Shown piece after piece: positions 9,501-17,685 of a DNA stretch of 64,000 bases (position 1 is the first letter of the stretch; each line of letters begins with the position of its first letter). The stretch comes from an uncultured Collinsella sp. (lineage in GTDB: Bacteria; Actinomycetota; Coriobacteriia; Coriobacteriales; Coriobacteriaceae). Both the position numbers and the translations under genes were made by a program. The stretch lies in assembly GCA_902494535.1 (NCBI GenBank), contig CABUTO010000003.1, forward strand, positions 35,697 through 99,696. The letters are read 5' to 3'. The notes beneath the pieces are model-generated. The model did not search any database. It saw nothing but the letters and a program-made list of their open reading frames with translations, and was not told where the DNA came from.

Positions 9501-10031
9501 AGTGCCGGCGAGCTTGCGGCGCATGCCCGCCAACTCATCCATGCGCGCGTCCGAAAGATCGGAGAGCGCCTTCATGAGGCTCGGGCTCGTGGGAACTGGC
9601 GCCGGGAAGGGAAAGTTAGGGTTGACCGCCGGTGCGGCAGACGCAGGACGCGCGGCTTGCTTGGGCGCCGCCGTAAACGTGCGGACCGGCGTGCGCAGCC
9701 CCTCAACAGGCTCAATGCCGCTGGCGTCCAGGTACGCTAGCGCCGTGGCGATGGCGTGCTTGCACATGCCGGGGTAGCGATAGGCAGCGGGGCAATCGCA
9801 GTCGTAGTCGATCACCTCGTGCTCGTCCATGTCGAGCGCCACGTGCGTCTTGTACAGGTCACCGCGCGAGCCGCGCACTGAGCCCTCAACCGTCACGTTC
9901 TTGGAGAAGCGCGAGCCGCTGTCCTCGATCGACAGCACGGCGCCGTTGAGCATGAGCGAGCGGCCCTTCATAAAGGTGCCGCTCAGCGCCGCCTCTTTCC
10001 GGAGCGCCTGCACAAACGTCCCCTGCGCCAT
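6567..10031 (-). CDS. SWIM zinc-finger SNF2-family helicase
   Basis: A large Swi2/Snf2-type ATP-dependent DNA translocase, probably remodelling protein-DNA complexes or stalled transcription; the exact role is unknown. From the ATG at 10031 (MAQGTFVQALRK, preceded by GGAGGAAGTG) it is 1154 residues. The N-terminus has a SWIM zinc finger (CDCPAAYRYPGMCKH). The C-terminal half has the SNF2 motifs: ADDMGLGKTLQMIAH (Walker A), VVLDEAQYIKN (DEAQ box), FALTGTPIENRLSELWSI, and the helicase C-terminal motifs LLFSQFTGMLDIIG and TDRAHRIGQQ. The middle part is divergent, as in other actinobacterial and firmicute members. It lies 38 bp downstream of dnaE on the same strand and may be cotranscribed. Confidence 0.93.
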   Translation of the reverse strand: MAQGTFVQALRKEAALSGTFMKGRSLMLNGAVLSIEDSGSRFSKNVTVEGSVRGSRGDLYKTHVALDMDEHEVIDYDCDCPAAYRYPGMCKHAIATALAYLDASGIEPVEGLRTPVRTFTAAPKQAARPASAAPAVNPNFPFPAPVPTSPSLMKALSDLSDARMDELAGMRRKLAGTVDPDAPKAVLEPSLVPYYNPLFADRFSWALELRIRCGSVSYVVKDIDGMAAAYVRGGTFSYGKKLTFLHTPEAFDEVSVRLLDLVVATVVYLSDITSSRSASYDFARSGFVAERQLPLSEHDIVYMLDLLRGRTISFEPAWSRGTTTHRSYEVAVELSPVGEDEASAKQPPLLAAKIAPAAGGSYDLRLPADMYCFVSGDVAYLVDTHRARRADAAFAQHAAPFLSRLLPCRTPVHIAAEQVGEFCRMALPVLREYTDLTAPAVLDTVAPEPSFAMAIGVDDGLVTCKITVSYGDWSADLFSLGAPGSPFEEQRPGVPPRDEIAEFRVMDTAALYFDFYEGGLAFEERDDESLFHLLTEGLSALSELGEVMLSDRLRQISVRPAPKLSVRATVKSNLLDVELGASGLSAADLAIYLDSYKRHQTFARLTSGDIVRLDEGARAAFGLAEDLGVDAVDLLDGVSLPASSTLFVDSMLARTPALEADRDAAFRRTVERLDTLGKMDFTVPASLKATLRGYQVDGYQWLGSLEHLGLGGILADDMGLGKTLQMIAHILARVEAGDTKPTLVVCPASLVYNWTAELERFAPSLDVCAIVGAKAQRRVQIAGVPEHNVVVTSYDLMRRDIDEYAEQDFARVVLDEAQYIKNPLTQVARAAKRLPAGVRFALTGTPIENRLSELWSIFDFLMPGLLGTRESFAKRFESPVEHAEGDSAARLQALVSPFVLRRVKEDVVADLPEKIEDTVMAQLTGEQRKLYLANQDRIAQQVQHRETSEFKKDKLKVLAELTKLRQICCDPRLHYEDYKAGSAKLDTCMELVHGALDGGHRILLFSQFTGMLDIIGKRLSKEDIAFLKLTGASSKESRAKMVAQFQAGEVPVFLISLKAGGVGLNLTAADVVIHYDPWWNVAAQDQATDRAHRIGQQHTVTVYKLIAKDTIEERIMQMQESKRDLVNSVLGGDGISSALFSREDVLALLGGDGR

Positions 10032-10069
10032 CACTTCCTCCAATCTCGCGCGGACCAGCAACGCCGTCC

Positions 10070-13000
10070 CTAGATAACCGTCACGCGGCCCTGGTTACCC
10101 ACGATGGCCTTGGCCTCGGCCAGCAGCGGAATCGAGCGCGCGTTGACCTTGGCAGGTACCTCGGCGCGCAGCACGCGCCCGTCTACCTGCTCGATAAAGA
10201 TCTCCACGCGGTCGCCGCCCGGGTTAGCGGTGAGCACCGTGGCCAGGCGCGCCATATTGCCCTGGCTAAAGCGGCTGTTGGGCACCATGACCTCAAACAC
10301 CTTGGGCTTGTTGTTCTCCTCGTTGAGCTCCAGCGGCACGATCTCCTGCGCGATAATCTGGTCGCCGCGGTCCGAGCGCTCGAGCTTGCCCTTAATGCGC
10401 ACAAAGGCGTCGGACAGCTGCGCGCCGGTCTCGGGATCGACCTCGCCGTACAGGTACCCCTCGGCCTCTTTATAGGTCTTGGGGAACACGACGACGGTGG
10501 CCTCGCCTTCCATGTCCTCGAGCTGCACGATGCCCATGGGGTCGCCGTTTTTGGTAACGCGCTTGGACACGCTCGAGACCATGCCGGCCCACCACAGCGC
10601 CTTGCCCTCGGGAATCTCCTGGTTGATGGTGCCGCCCGTAGGATTCTGAACTTCGTAGCCGGTGTCGATCTGCGAGAACGAAAAGTCGCGCGCTTTGCTG
10701 AGCGCATACTCAAACGGGCGCAGCGGATGGTCCGAGACATAGATGCCCAGAACCTCCTTCTCCTGGCTCAGCTTGAGGTGGCGGTCCCATTCCTGGCCGT
10801 CCGGATCGGGCACGCTGACCTCGAAACCCGAGCCCTCAACATCACCAAACATGTCGAAGAACGAGGTCTGGCCGCTCGCGCGGTCCTTCTGGCGCTTTAT
10901 CGCGGCGTCGATGATGTTCTCGGGGTTGTTCTTGTCCACAAAGTGCATCATCTGGCGGCGCGGATAGCCCGTGGAGTCGAAGGCACCTGCCTTGATGAGC
11001 GATTCGATCACGCGGCGGTTGGCCTGGCTCGAGTCCACGCGCTCAACAAAGTCGTGCAGCGTCTTAAACGGACCGCCTGCCTCGCGCTCAGCGATAATCG
11101 CCTGCGCCACGCCGGTGCCCACGCCTCGAATACCGGCCAGACCAAAGCGCACGCCTTCCTTGGTAGCCGTGAACTCGGTGCCGGACTCGTTGACATCTGG
11201 CGAAAGCACGGGGATGCCGTCGTGACGGCATGCCGAGACGTAGTGCACGATCTTGTCGGTCTTGCCCGTGTAGGACGTCAGAACGGCCGCCATGTACTCG
11301 TGCGGATAGTGCGCCTTGAGCCATGCCGTCTGCATAACCAGGATGGCGTAGCCGGCGGAGTGCGACTTGTTGAAGGCGTAGGACGCGAACTCGAGAACAT
11401 CGTCCCAAATCTTCTGGGCGACCTCGCGCGTGTAGTTGTTCTTGATAGCGCCGTTCATCCAGTGGTCGTAGGTGGTCTCGTCCGAGCCATCCTCCCAGTG
11501 GAGCACCGTCGACGTGAGCAGCTTAATCTTTTTCTTAGCCACGGGCTTACGGATACGCGAGTCCGATTCGCCCTTGGAGAAGCCGCACATCTCGACGGAG
11601 ATGAGCATAACCTGCTCCTGGTAGACCATGGTGCCGTAGGTTTCACCCAGGATGTCGTCCAGACGGTCGTCGTAGGAGACGGCCGGCTCCTTGCCGTTCA
11701 TACGGTTGATGTAGGACGAGACCATGCCGGCGCCCAGCGGGCCCGGGCGGTACAGGGCGATCAATGCCACGACGTGCTTGTACTCTGTGGGCTTCATGTT
11801 CTTGATCGTGGCCGTCATGCCGGCGGACTCGACCTGGAAGACGCCGGCGGTGTGACCGGAGCCCATGAGCTTAAAGATTTCGGGATCGTCAAAGGGGATC
11901 TCTTCCTCTTTGATGTCGATGCCGAAGTTCTTTTTGATGTTTGCCTTGGCCTTGGAGATAACCGTCAGCGTGCGCAGGCCCAAGAAGTCCATCTTGAGCA
12001 AGCCCATGTCGGCAACGGTATGGCCCTCGTACTGGGTAATCTCGACGCCGCCCTTGGTGTCGAGCTTGGTGGGCACGTGTTCGTTGACGGGGTCACGGCA
12101 GATCAGAACGGCGCACGCGTGCACGCCCTCGCCACGGGTGAGGCCCTCGATCGAGAGCGCCGTGTCGATGATGCGGCGAGCGTCGTCGTCCTTTTTATAG
12201 GCCTCGGCAAAATCGGGGTTAAACAGATCTTCTTTGCCGGGTTGTTTGTCGAGCACCTGCTTGAGCTTGACCTTGGGGTCGCTCGAGACCATCTTGGACA
12301 GGCGCTGGCCCATGTAGACCGGGTAGTCCAGGACGCGCGCGGCATCATTGATGGCCTGCTTGGCCTTGATGGTCGAGTAGGTGATGACGTGGGTGACCTT
12401 CTCGGGGCCGTAGAGCTGGCGAACGTGCTCCACGACCTCGAGGCGCCGCTCATCGTCGAAGTCCATATCGATATCGGGCATCTCGGTACGCTGCGGGGAG
12501 AGGAACCTCTCAAACATCAGGCCGTTCTCGAGCGGGTCGAACGCGGTGATGTTCATGGCGTAGGCGACGATAGCGCCGGCGGCAGAACCACGGCCGGGGC
12601 CGACGCCGATGCCGTTGTCCTTGGCCCATTGCACGTACTCGGCAACGATGAGGAAGTAGGCGGCAAAGCCCTTGTCGCAGATGACCTTGTATTCGTACTC
12701 AAAGCGCTCTTTGATGTTGACTCCGCCGATCTCGCGCGTGGCCCAGTCGTCACCGTAGTGCTGGCGCAGGCCCTTCTCGCACTCGCGGCGGAACTGGCTC
12801 TCGTGCGTCTCGCCGGGATCGAGCAACGGGAAGCGCGGCAGGATGATGGAGTCCCAGTCCAGCTCCACGTAGCACTTGTCGGCAATCTCGAGCGTGTTGT
12901 CGCAGGCCTCGGGGCAATACGGGAACATCGCCCGCATCTCCTCCTCGGTCTTCATGTAAAACTCCGAGCCGGTCATACGCATGCGGTTGGGGTCGTCGAC

Positions 13001-13873
13001 CTTGGCGTTCATACCGATGCACATGATGACGTCCTGCACGGGGGCGTCCTCGCGGCGCAGGTAATGGAAGTCGTTGGTGGCGATGACCTTGACACCCACC
13101 TGCTTGGCGATATCGATGAGCGTGCGGTCCATCTGCTCGTCGGTCAGGCCGTTATCGGTGGTAATGCCGTGTTCCTGAATCTCGATATAAAAGTCGCCGG
13201 GGTCGAAGGTATCGCGGAAGGTCTCGGCCCATTTAATGGCGCCTTCCATGTCACCGCGGTCGATGTACTTGGGAATAATGCCCGCGATACAGGCGCTGGT
13301 GCAGATCATGCCCTTGGCGTGGCGGCGCAGGTTGTCGAGCGTCACACGGGGCTTGTAGTAAAAGCCCTGTACGGCGGCCTCGGAGACCGTCTGCATCAGG
13401 TTGACGTAGCCCTCCTGGTCCTTGGCCAGAAGGATCATGTGGTAGAGCTCGGGCTTATGGTCGCGGGCGAGCGTCTCGTCCGGCGTAAAGTAGACCTCGC
13501 ACCCAAAGATGGGCTTGATGACCAGGGGCGGCTTGAGCTCGTCGATGTTGCCCTTCTCGTCCCACATGGCCATGTCCTTCACATACTGGGCATGCTCGCG
13601 GGGGTTTTCCTCGGGATCGGGCTCCACCAGCTCGTCGCGGCGGTCCTTTTCTAAGAAGGCCTTGTCGTGACTCCAGGTTTTGTACTCGGGCGTGTTGTGG
13701 TTGACGGCGTCGCAGGCCAGCGCCAGGTCGGGCACGCCGTACATGTAGCCATGGTCGGTAATGGCGACGGCGGGCATGCCCAGCTCAACGGCGCGGTTGA
13801 CCATATCCTGGATACGGGTTGCGCCGTCGAGCATGGAGAAAACAGTGTGATTGTGCAGATGGACGAATGCCAT
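10070..13873 (-). CDS. dnaE: DNA polymerase III subunit alpha
   Basis: The catalytic subunit of the replicative DNA polymerase. The 1267-residue product begins with a PHP domain (FVHLHNHTVFSMLDGATR, ITDHGYMYG), then the C-family polymerase core with GPGRGSAAGAIVAY and the catalytic PDIDMDFDDERR, the helix-hairpin-helix region (AGIRGVGTGVAQAI), and a C-terminal OB-fold region (WWAGMVSSVSKRVTKNGDPM). It is about 100 residues longer than the E. coli protein, partly because of a charged insertion near residues 65-110. That insertion is in frame and compositionally normal, so I see no intein. SNF2 helicase follows on the same strand. Confidence 0.97.
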   Translation of the reverse strand: MAFVHLHNHTVFSMLDGATRIQDMVNRAVELGMPAVAITDHGYMYGVPDLALACDAVNHNTPEYKTWSHDKAFLEKDRRDELVEPDPEENPREHAQYVKDMAMWDEKGNIDELKPPLVIKPIFGCEVYFTPDETLARDHKPELYHMILLAKDQEGYVNLMQTVSEAAVQGFYYKPRVTLDNLRRHAKGMICTSACIAGIIPKYIDRGDMEGAIKWAETFRDTFDPGDFYIEIQEHGITTDNGLTDEQMDRTLIDIAKQVGVKVIATNDFHYLRREDAPVQDVIMCIGMNAKVDDPNRMRMTGSEFYMKTEEEMRAMFPYCPEACDNTLEIADKCYVELDWDSIILPRFPLLDPGETHESQFRRECEKGLRQHYGDDWATREIGGVNIKERFEYEYKVICDKGFAAYFLIVAEYVQWAKDNGIGVGPGRGSAAGAIVAYAMNITAFDPLENGLMFERFLSPQRTEMPDIDMDFDDERRLEVVEHVRQLYGPEKVTHVITYSTIKAKQAINDAARVLDYPVYMGQRLSKMVSSDPKVKLKQVLDKQPGKEDLFNPDFAEAYKKDDDARRIIDTALSIEGLTRGEGVHACAVLICRDPVNEHVPTKLDTKGGVEITQYEGHTVADMGLLKMDFLGLRTLTVISKAKANIKKNFGIDIKEEEIPFDDPEIFKLMGSGHTAGVFQVESAGMTATIKNMKPTEYKHVVALIALYRPGPLGAGMVSSYINRMNGKEPAVSYDDRLDDILGETYGTMVYQEQVMLISVEMCGFSKGESDSRIRKPVAKKKIKLLTSTVLHWEDGSDETTYDHWMNGAIKNNYTREVAQKIWDDVLEFASYAFNKSHSAGYAILVMQTAWLKAHYPHEYMAAVLTSYTGKTDKIVHYVSACRHDGIPVLSPDVNESGTEFTATKEGVRFGLAGIRGVGTGVAQAIIAEREAGGPFKTLHDFVERVDSSQANRRVIESLIKAGAFDSTGYPRRQMMHFVDKNNPENIIDAAIKRQKDRASGQTSFFDMFGDVEGSGFEVSVPDPDGQEWDRHLKLSQEKEVLGIYVSDHPLRPFEYALSKARDFSFSQIDTGYEVQNPTGGTINQEIPEGKALWWAGMVSSVSKRVTKNGDPMGIVQLEDMEGEATVVVFPKTYKEAEGYLYGEVDPETGAQLSDAFVRIKGKLERSDRGDQIIAQEIVPLELNEENNKPKVFEVMVPNSRFSQGNMARLATVLTANPGGDRVEIFIEQVDGRVLRAEVPAKVNARSIPLLAEAKAIVGNQGRVTVI

Positions 13874-13974
13874 GTGATGAGCTCCGATGCGGGTTCGTGT
13901 TCTGACTGAACGATTTTACCCCACGGCACGGACAGCACCCGAACCTAGCCAAACCCACACGGCTCCTCTTGCAG

Positions 13975-14037
13975 TTGCGGTGAAATAGTTCCCGCTTGGG
14001 CCATCTGGGCCGCAATACAGGAACTATTCCACCGCAA
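13975..14037. repeat. Palindromic repeat, family B, copy 1
   Basis: Two 18-bp arms (TTGCGGTGAAATAGTTCC at 13975-13992, its complement with one mismatch at 14020-14037) flank a 27-bp spacer. The same arms, perfect, occur at 58219-58283 with an unrelated spacer. It sits between the addA 3' end and the dnaE 5' end. No T-run follows, so it is not an obvious terminator. Confidence 0.85.
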
Positions 14038-14049
14038 GTTATCTGAGGG

Positions 14050-17000
14050 CTAGAGATTGTAGGTGATCACTTGGGGTTCGGCGGGTTCGACGAAGAGAGT
14101 CGGATCGGCCTGTTCCACGCGGACGAACTTGACGGTCACGGCCTCAAAGTCCGCCTTGTGCAACACGTCGGCGTAGACGCGCGCCTGCAGGGCGTGCTTC
14201 TCCTGCAGCTGTTCTGGCGTCTCGTCCGGTGTGCCGCCCGTCTTGTAGTCGATTACCAGCGCGCGTGACGAATCCGCCGGGTTCGTCGCCAAAGCGTCGA
14301 TGGCGCCTTCGGCATATGCACCGTAGCGGGCGATGTCCTCGTCCTCGCAGCCCAGCGAAAAGAACGGCACCTCGGCGCGAACGCACGGCCACGCGAGCAG
14401 GTCGGCACGAACAGCCGACTTGAGCCAGCGGTCCAGGGCAACGTCAAAGCGTTCGCGCTGCTCCGGCGTCAGGCACCACAGGCGCGCCAGCGCATCGGCA
14501 CGCGCGGCGGGCAGCGCATCGGCACCCATCTCGATGAGCCACTGGCAGGCGGCATGGAACGCCGAGCCCAGCGCCATGGGGTTGCCGGCGGGCTCAACGG
14601 CGGCCACGTCTGCATCCGTCATCTCGGAACCATCCGACTCCGCATCATCGCCAGCCTCGTCCATGGGCACGCGTGCCTCGGCGGCACGGTCCTCGGACTC
14701 GGCATGCAGCGCCGCGGCAATTGACGAGTAGCTGTACGAATCGCGCGCCGGATACGGGCAGATGCCCATTCGCACGCCCACCGCCTGGGGATACACGAGC
14801 TCAAACGCATCGGGCTCAGGGTCGGCAGGACCGGGAACGGCGGCGCGGGCATCTGCACCGGCGCCCTCCGGCTCCGCATCGCCGCGGACAAGCCTGCCCT
14901 CGGCATCCAGCGAAGCGTTGGCCTCAAACGCCTGCTCGCCAAAGGTAAAGTCCGCGAGCGAAATGAGCTCGTAGTCGCCCGGCTTGGAGTTGTCGAACGT
15001 CAAACGATCACTATCGAGCTGTGGCATGTCCAGAGCGTCGGTCGGCAAAATGCGGCGCAGCACGTCGTAGGTCAGATCGGTCTCGACGTCGAAGGTCGGC
15101 GCCGTCACCTTGCCACGGCTCACGCCGGCATCCATCGCCAAGATCACCAGCTCGCGCGCACGCGTCATGGCGACATAGAGCAAACGAGCCCGCTCTTCGA
15201 GCGAAAGCTGCAGGTCGTCGTTGCGCAGGCGAGCAAATGCCTCGGCGGGAGAACCCGTCGCGCAGACGTCCTCCATGAGCTCCGGCGGCAGCCACAGCGA
15301 CGTGCCCTTGCCCTTAAACGCATGCTCAAACTGCTTTTTAACGTCGTCGCCCTTCACAAAGGTTCCGTCGGCGAGCTTAACGCCGTCGAAGCGTGCCGGC
15401 AGCGCCACGACCTGCGCTCCGCCCTCGACGCGACCCATCTGTGCCGCACCCGAGGACTTACGCACGCCAAAGCACTCGGCGACCGCCACGACCGGATATT
15501 CCAGACCCTTGGAGGCGTGCACCGTCATGATGCGTACCGCACCGTCGCCTTCCTCGTTGAGGGCACCCGGGGCTTCCTTGCCCGCCAAGAAGCGATCGAA
15601 GGCAAGCGCGATGGAACGCGGCGAGTTGCCGAACTCGGCCTCCGCCTCGGCCACGGCATCAAGCGCCTTGAGCACGTTGGCGGCAATGGCCTTGCCCTCG
15701 GGGCCGCGCTGCGCCAGACGCACGAACCAGCCCGAAGCGTTGACCACGTCGCGCGCGATCGCCGCGAACGAATCGCGACCCACACGACGAAGCGCATACC
15801 GCAGCACCTCGCGGGCGCGCGTCACGAGCGGCAAGTCTTGCAAACCCGGCACATCGGAATCACTCATGATGCCCACGTCGATATTCCGGCGCGAGGTCTC
15901 CCCCGTCTCGCTATCGAGCTTGGTCGCCAGCGCCAAAAACTCCTGGGCGCCCAGCGCAAACATCGGCGAGGCCAGCAGCGGCATAAGGCCCTGCGCCGTA
16001 TCGGCCGGATTGGCGAGCGCGCAAACCAGGGCGCGCACCGTCTGCACCTCGGCTGCTTGGGCAAAGACCGAGCCGCCCGCGATGACGCAGTCGAGCCCCT
16101 GGTCGCGGAAGGCCTGGGCGTAGACGTCGGCGTTGGTCATGCGGCCCAGCAGCAGCACCATGCCGCCCTGGGGCTGGCCGGCATCGGCAAGCGCGCGGAA
16201 CCGCTCCGCGATCGCGCGGGCCTTGGCCTGTGTGCGCTCCTGCGTACTGCCGCCGGCAACAAAGAGGGCCTGGCGACGCGAGGCGTCTGCCACCAGCGTG
16301 TCCTTGCGGCCGTCGCTCGCCTCAAGATCCAAAAAGCCCTGCATCAGGCCGCCGTTGTCGCCGTCGAAGACGCGTGCCACGTAACGCAGCACCTCGTCAT
16401 GGCTGCGGAAGTTGCGCACGAGCTTGACGAGCTCGCCGGCGGGGGCATCCGTCGTGGCGACCGTCTCGGACGCCGCCGTCGATCCCACTTTGCGCTCCTG
16501 GCGACGGAACACCTCGACCTCGGCGCCGCGGAAGCGATAGATCGACTGCTGCGCATCGCCCACGGTGCACAGCGCGCGCTCCCCCGCGCCCGTCAGATAA
16601 CGGATCAAATCGACCTGCATCTGGTCGGTATCCTGGAACTCGTCGATCATGACCATCTTAAAGCGTCCCTCATAGGCCGCTCGAATGGCCGGGTAATCGC
16701 GCAGGGCCTCGTAGGCCATGCGCAGCAGGTCGTTATTATCGAGGGCAGACTGGGCAGCCTTCAGCGCGCGATACTCGGCCTCCACGGAACGGGCCAAGCC
16801 CACCAGTGCATCGAGCGCGGGACCACCGCAGGCGAGCACGATATTGATAAACGCATCGGCAGCCTCCGCCTTGAGCAGTTCGACCTGCTCCTTAGGAAAT
16901 GCCTTGCTCGCGCGCGGCATGGTGCACGACATCATGAGTCGCGCCGCATCGGCCATGGTCTTGCCGCTCGCCTCGAACGCGTCGATGGCATCGAGCGCCA

Positions 17001-17682
17001 CCTGTGCCTTCTCGGTCGTGGCCTTGCTTGCGCCCAGCGCCGCGCGATAGGCATCGGCGAGTGCCGAGGTATCGGCCTGGCCGCGCTCCACGCACACGTC
17101 GTCCATGCCGCCCGGCAGCTGGCTCGAGAGCTCCAGCAGCTCGCGCACCAGGCCCTTAATGGTCGTGCCGGCACCAAACGGCCCGCCCTCGCCCGCCATG
17201 GGATACCAGGCGTAAAGGGCCTTGAGCGAAGCGGCGAGCTCGGGGGCGGCATCGGGCGCCGTCGCGCGGGCCAGCACATGCTCAACGGCCTGGTCCATAA
17301 GCTCGTCGGCATCGGTGAGCACCGTGAACTCGGGATCGATGCCCAGCTCCAGCGCGTGCGCGCGCAGGATACGCGAGCACATGCCGTGAATGGTCGAGAT
17401 CCACGCATCGTCGACGGTCAGGGCCTCCTCGTCCATGCCTTCGTCGATGAGCGCGCGGCGCACGCGGTCACGGATCTCGGCCGCGGCATCTTTGGTAAAG
17501 GTAATGGCGAGCACCTGGTCCAGGTGCTCAACGAACGGACCGGATTCGGGCGAGAGCGCGTAGACGATGCGGCGCGTGAGGGTAAAGGTCTTACCCGAAC
17601 CGGCGCCCGCCGAGACAAACAGCGGACGGTCGAGCGTTTTGACGATCTGCAGCTGTTGCGGCATCAAAGTCGAAAGATCCAT
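14050..17682 (-). CDS. addA: ATP-dependent helicase/nuclease subunit AddA
   Basis: The UvrD-like helicase and nuclease subunit of the AddAB complex, which resects double-strand breaks for RecA loading. The 1210-residue product has Walker A VSAGAGSGKTFTLTRRI (about residues 23-39), the Q-motif region at the N-terminus (LMPQQLQIVKTLD), Walker B MIDEFQDTDQMQ, motif III TVGDAQQSIYRFRGA, motifs V/VI IMTVHASKGLEYPVV and LLYVAMTRARE, and a C-terminal PD-(D/E)XK nuclease with ALVIDYKTGG. It starts 3 bp after the addB stop, so the pair forms an operon. Family and pairing are clear. Confidence 0.95.
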   Translation of the reverse strand: MDLSTLMPQQLQIVKTLDRPLFVSAGAGSGKTFTLTRRIVYALSPESGPFVEHLDQVLAITFTKDAAAEIRDRVRRALIDEGMDEEALTVDDAWISTIHGMCSRILRAHALELGIDPEFTVLTDADELMDQAVEHVLARATAPDAAPELAASLKALYAWYPMAGEGGPFGAGTTIKGLVRELLELSSQLPGGMDDVCVERGQADTSALADAYRAALGASKATTEKAQVALDAIDAFEASGKTMADAARLMMSCTMPRASKAFPKEQVELLKAEAADAFINIVLACGGPALDALVGLARSVEAEYRALKAAQSALDNNDLLRMAYEALRDYPAIRAAYEGRFKMVMIDEFQDTDQMQVDLIRYLTGAGERALCTVGDAQQSIYRFRGAEVEVFRRQERKVGSTAASETVATTDAPAGELVKLVRNFRSHDEVLRYVARVFDGDNGGLMQGFLDLEASDGRKDTLVADASRRQALFVAGGSTQERTQAKARAIAERFRALADAGQPQGGMVLLLGRMTNADVYAQAFRDQGLDCVIAGGSVFAQAAEVQTVRALVCALANPADTAQGLMPLLASPMFALGAQEFLALATKLDSETGETSRRNIDVGIMSDSDVPGLQDLPLVTRAREVLRYALRRVGRDSFAAIARDVVNASGWFVRLAQRGPEGKAIAANVLKALDAVAEAEAEFGNSPRSIALAFDRFLAGKEAPGALNEEGDGAVRIMTVHASKGLEYPVVAVAECFGVRKSSGAAQMGRVEGGAQVVALPARFDGVKLADGTFVKGDDVKKQFEHAFKGKGTSLWLPPELMEDVCATGSPAEAFARLRNDDLQLSLEERARLLYVAMTRARELVILAMDAGVSRGKVTAPTFDVETDLTYDVLRRILPTDALDMPQLDSDRLTFDNSKPGDYELISLADFTFGEQAFEANASLDAEGRLVRGDAEPEGAGADARAAVPGPADPEPDAFELVYPQAVGVRMGICPYPARDSYSYSSIAAALHAESEDRAAEARVPMDEAGDDAESDGSEMTDADVAAVEPAGNPMALGSAFHAACQWLIEMGADALPAARADALARLWCLTPEQRERFDVALDRWLKSAVRADLLAWPCVRAEVPFFSLGCEDEDIARYGAYAEGAIDALATNPADSSRALVIDYKTGGTPDETPEQLQEKHALQARVYADVLHKADFEAVTVKFVRVEQADPTLFVEPAEPQVITYNL

Positions 17683-17685
17683 GGT

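Noticed and set aside
10727..13654. 975-residue plus-strand open frame
   Set aside because: It runs antisense to dnaE, whose motifs are intact; high-GC DNA keeps the opposite frame open.
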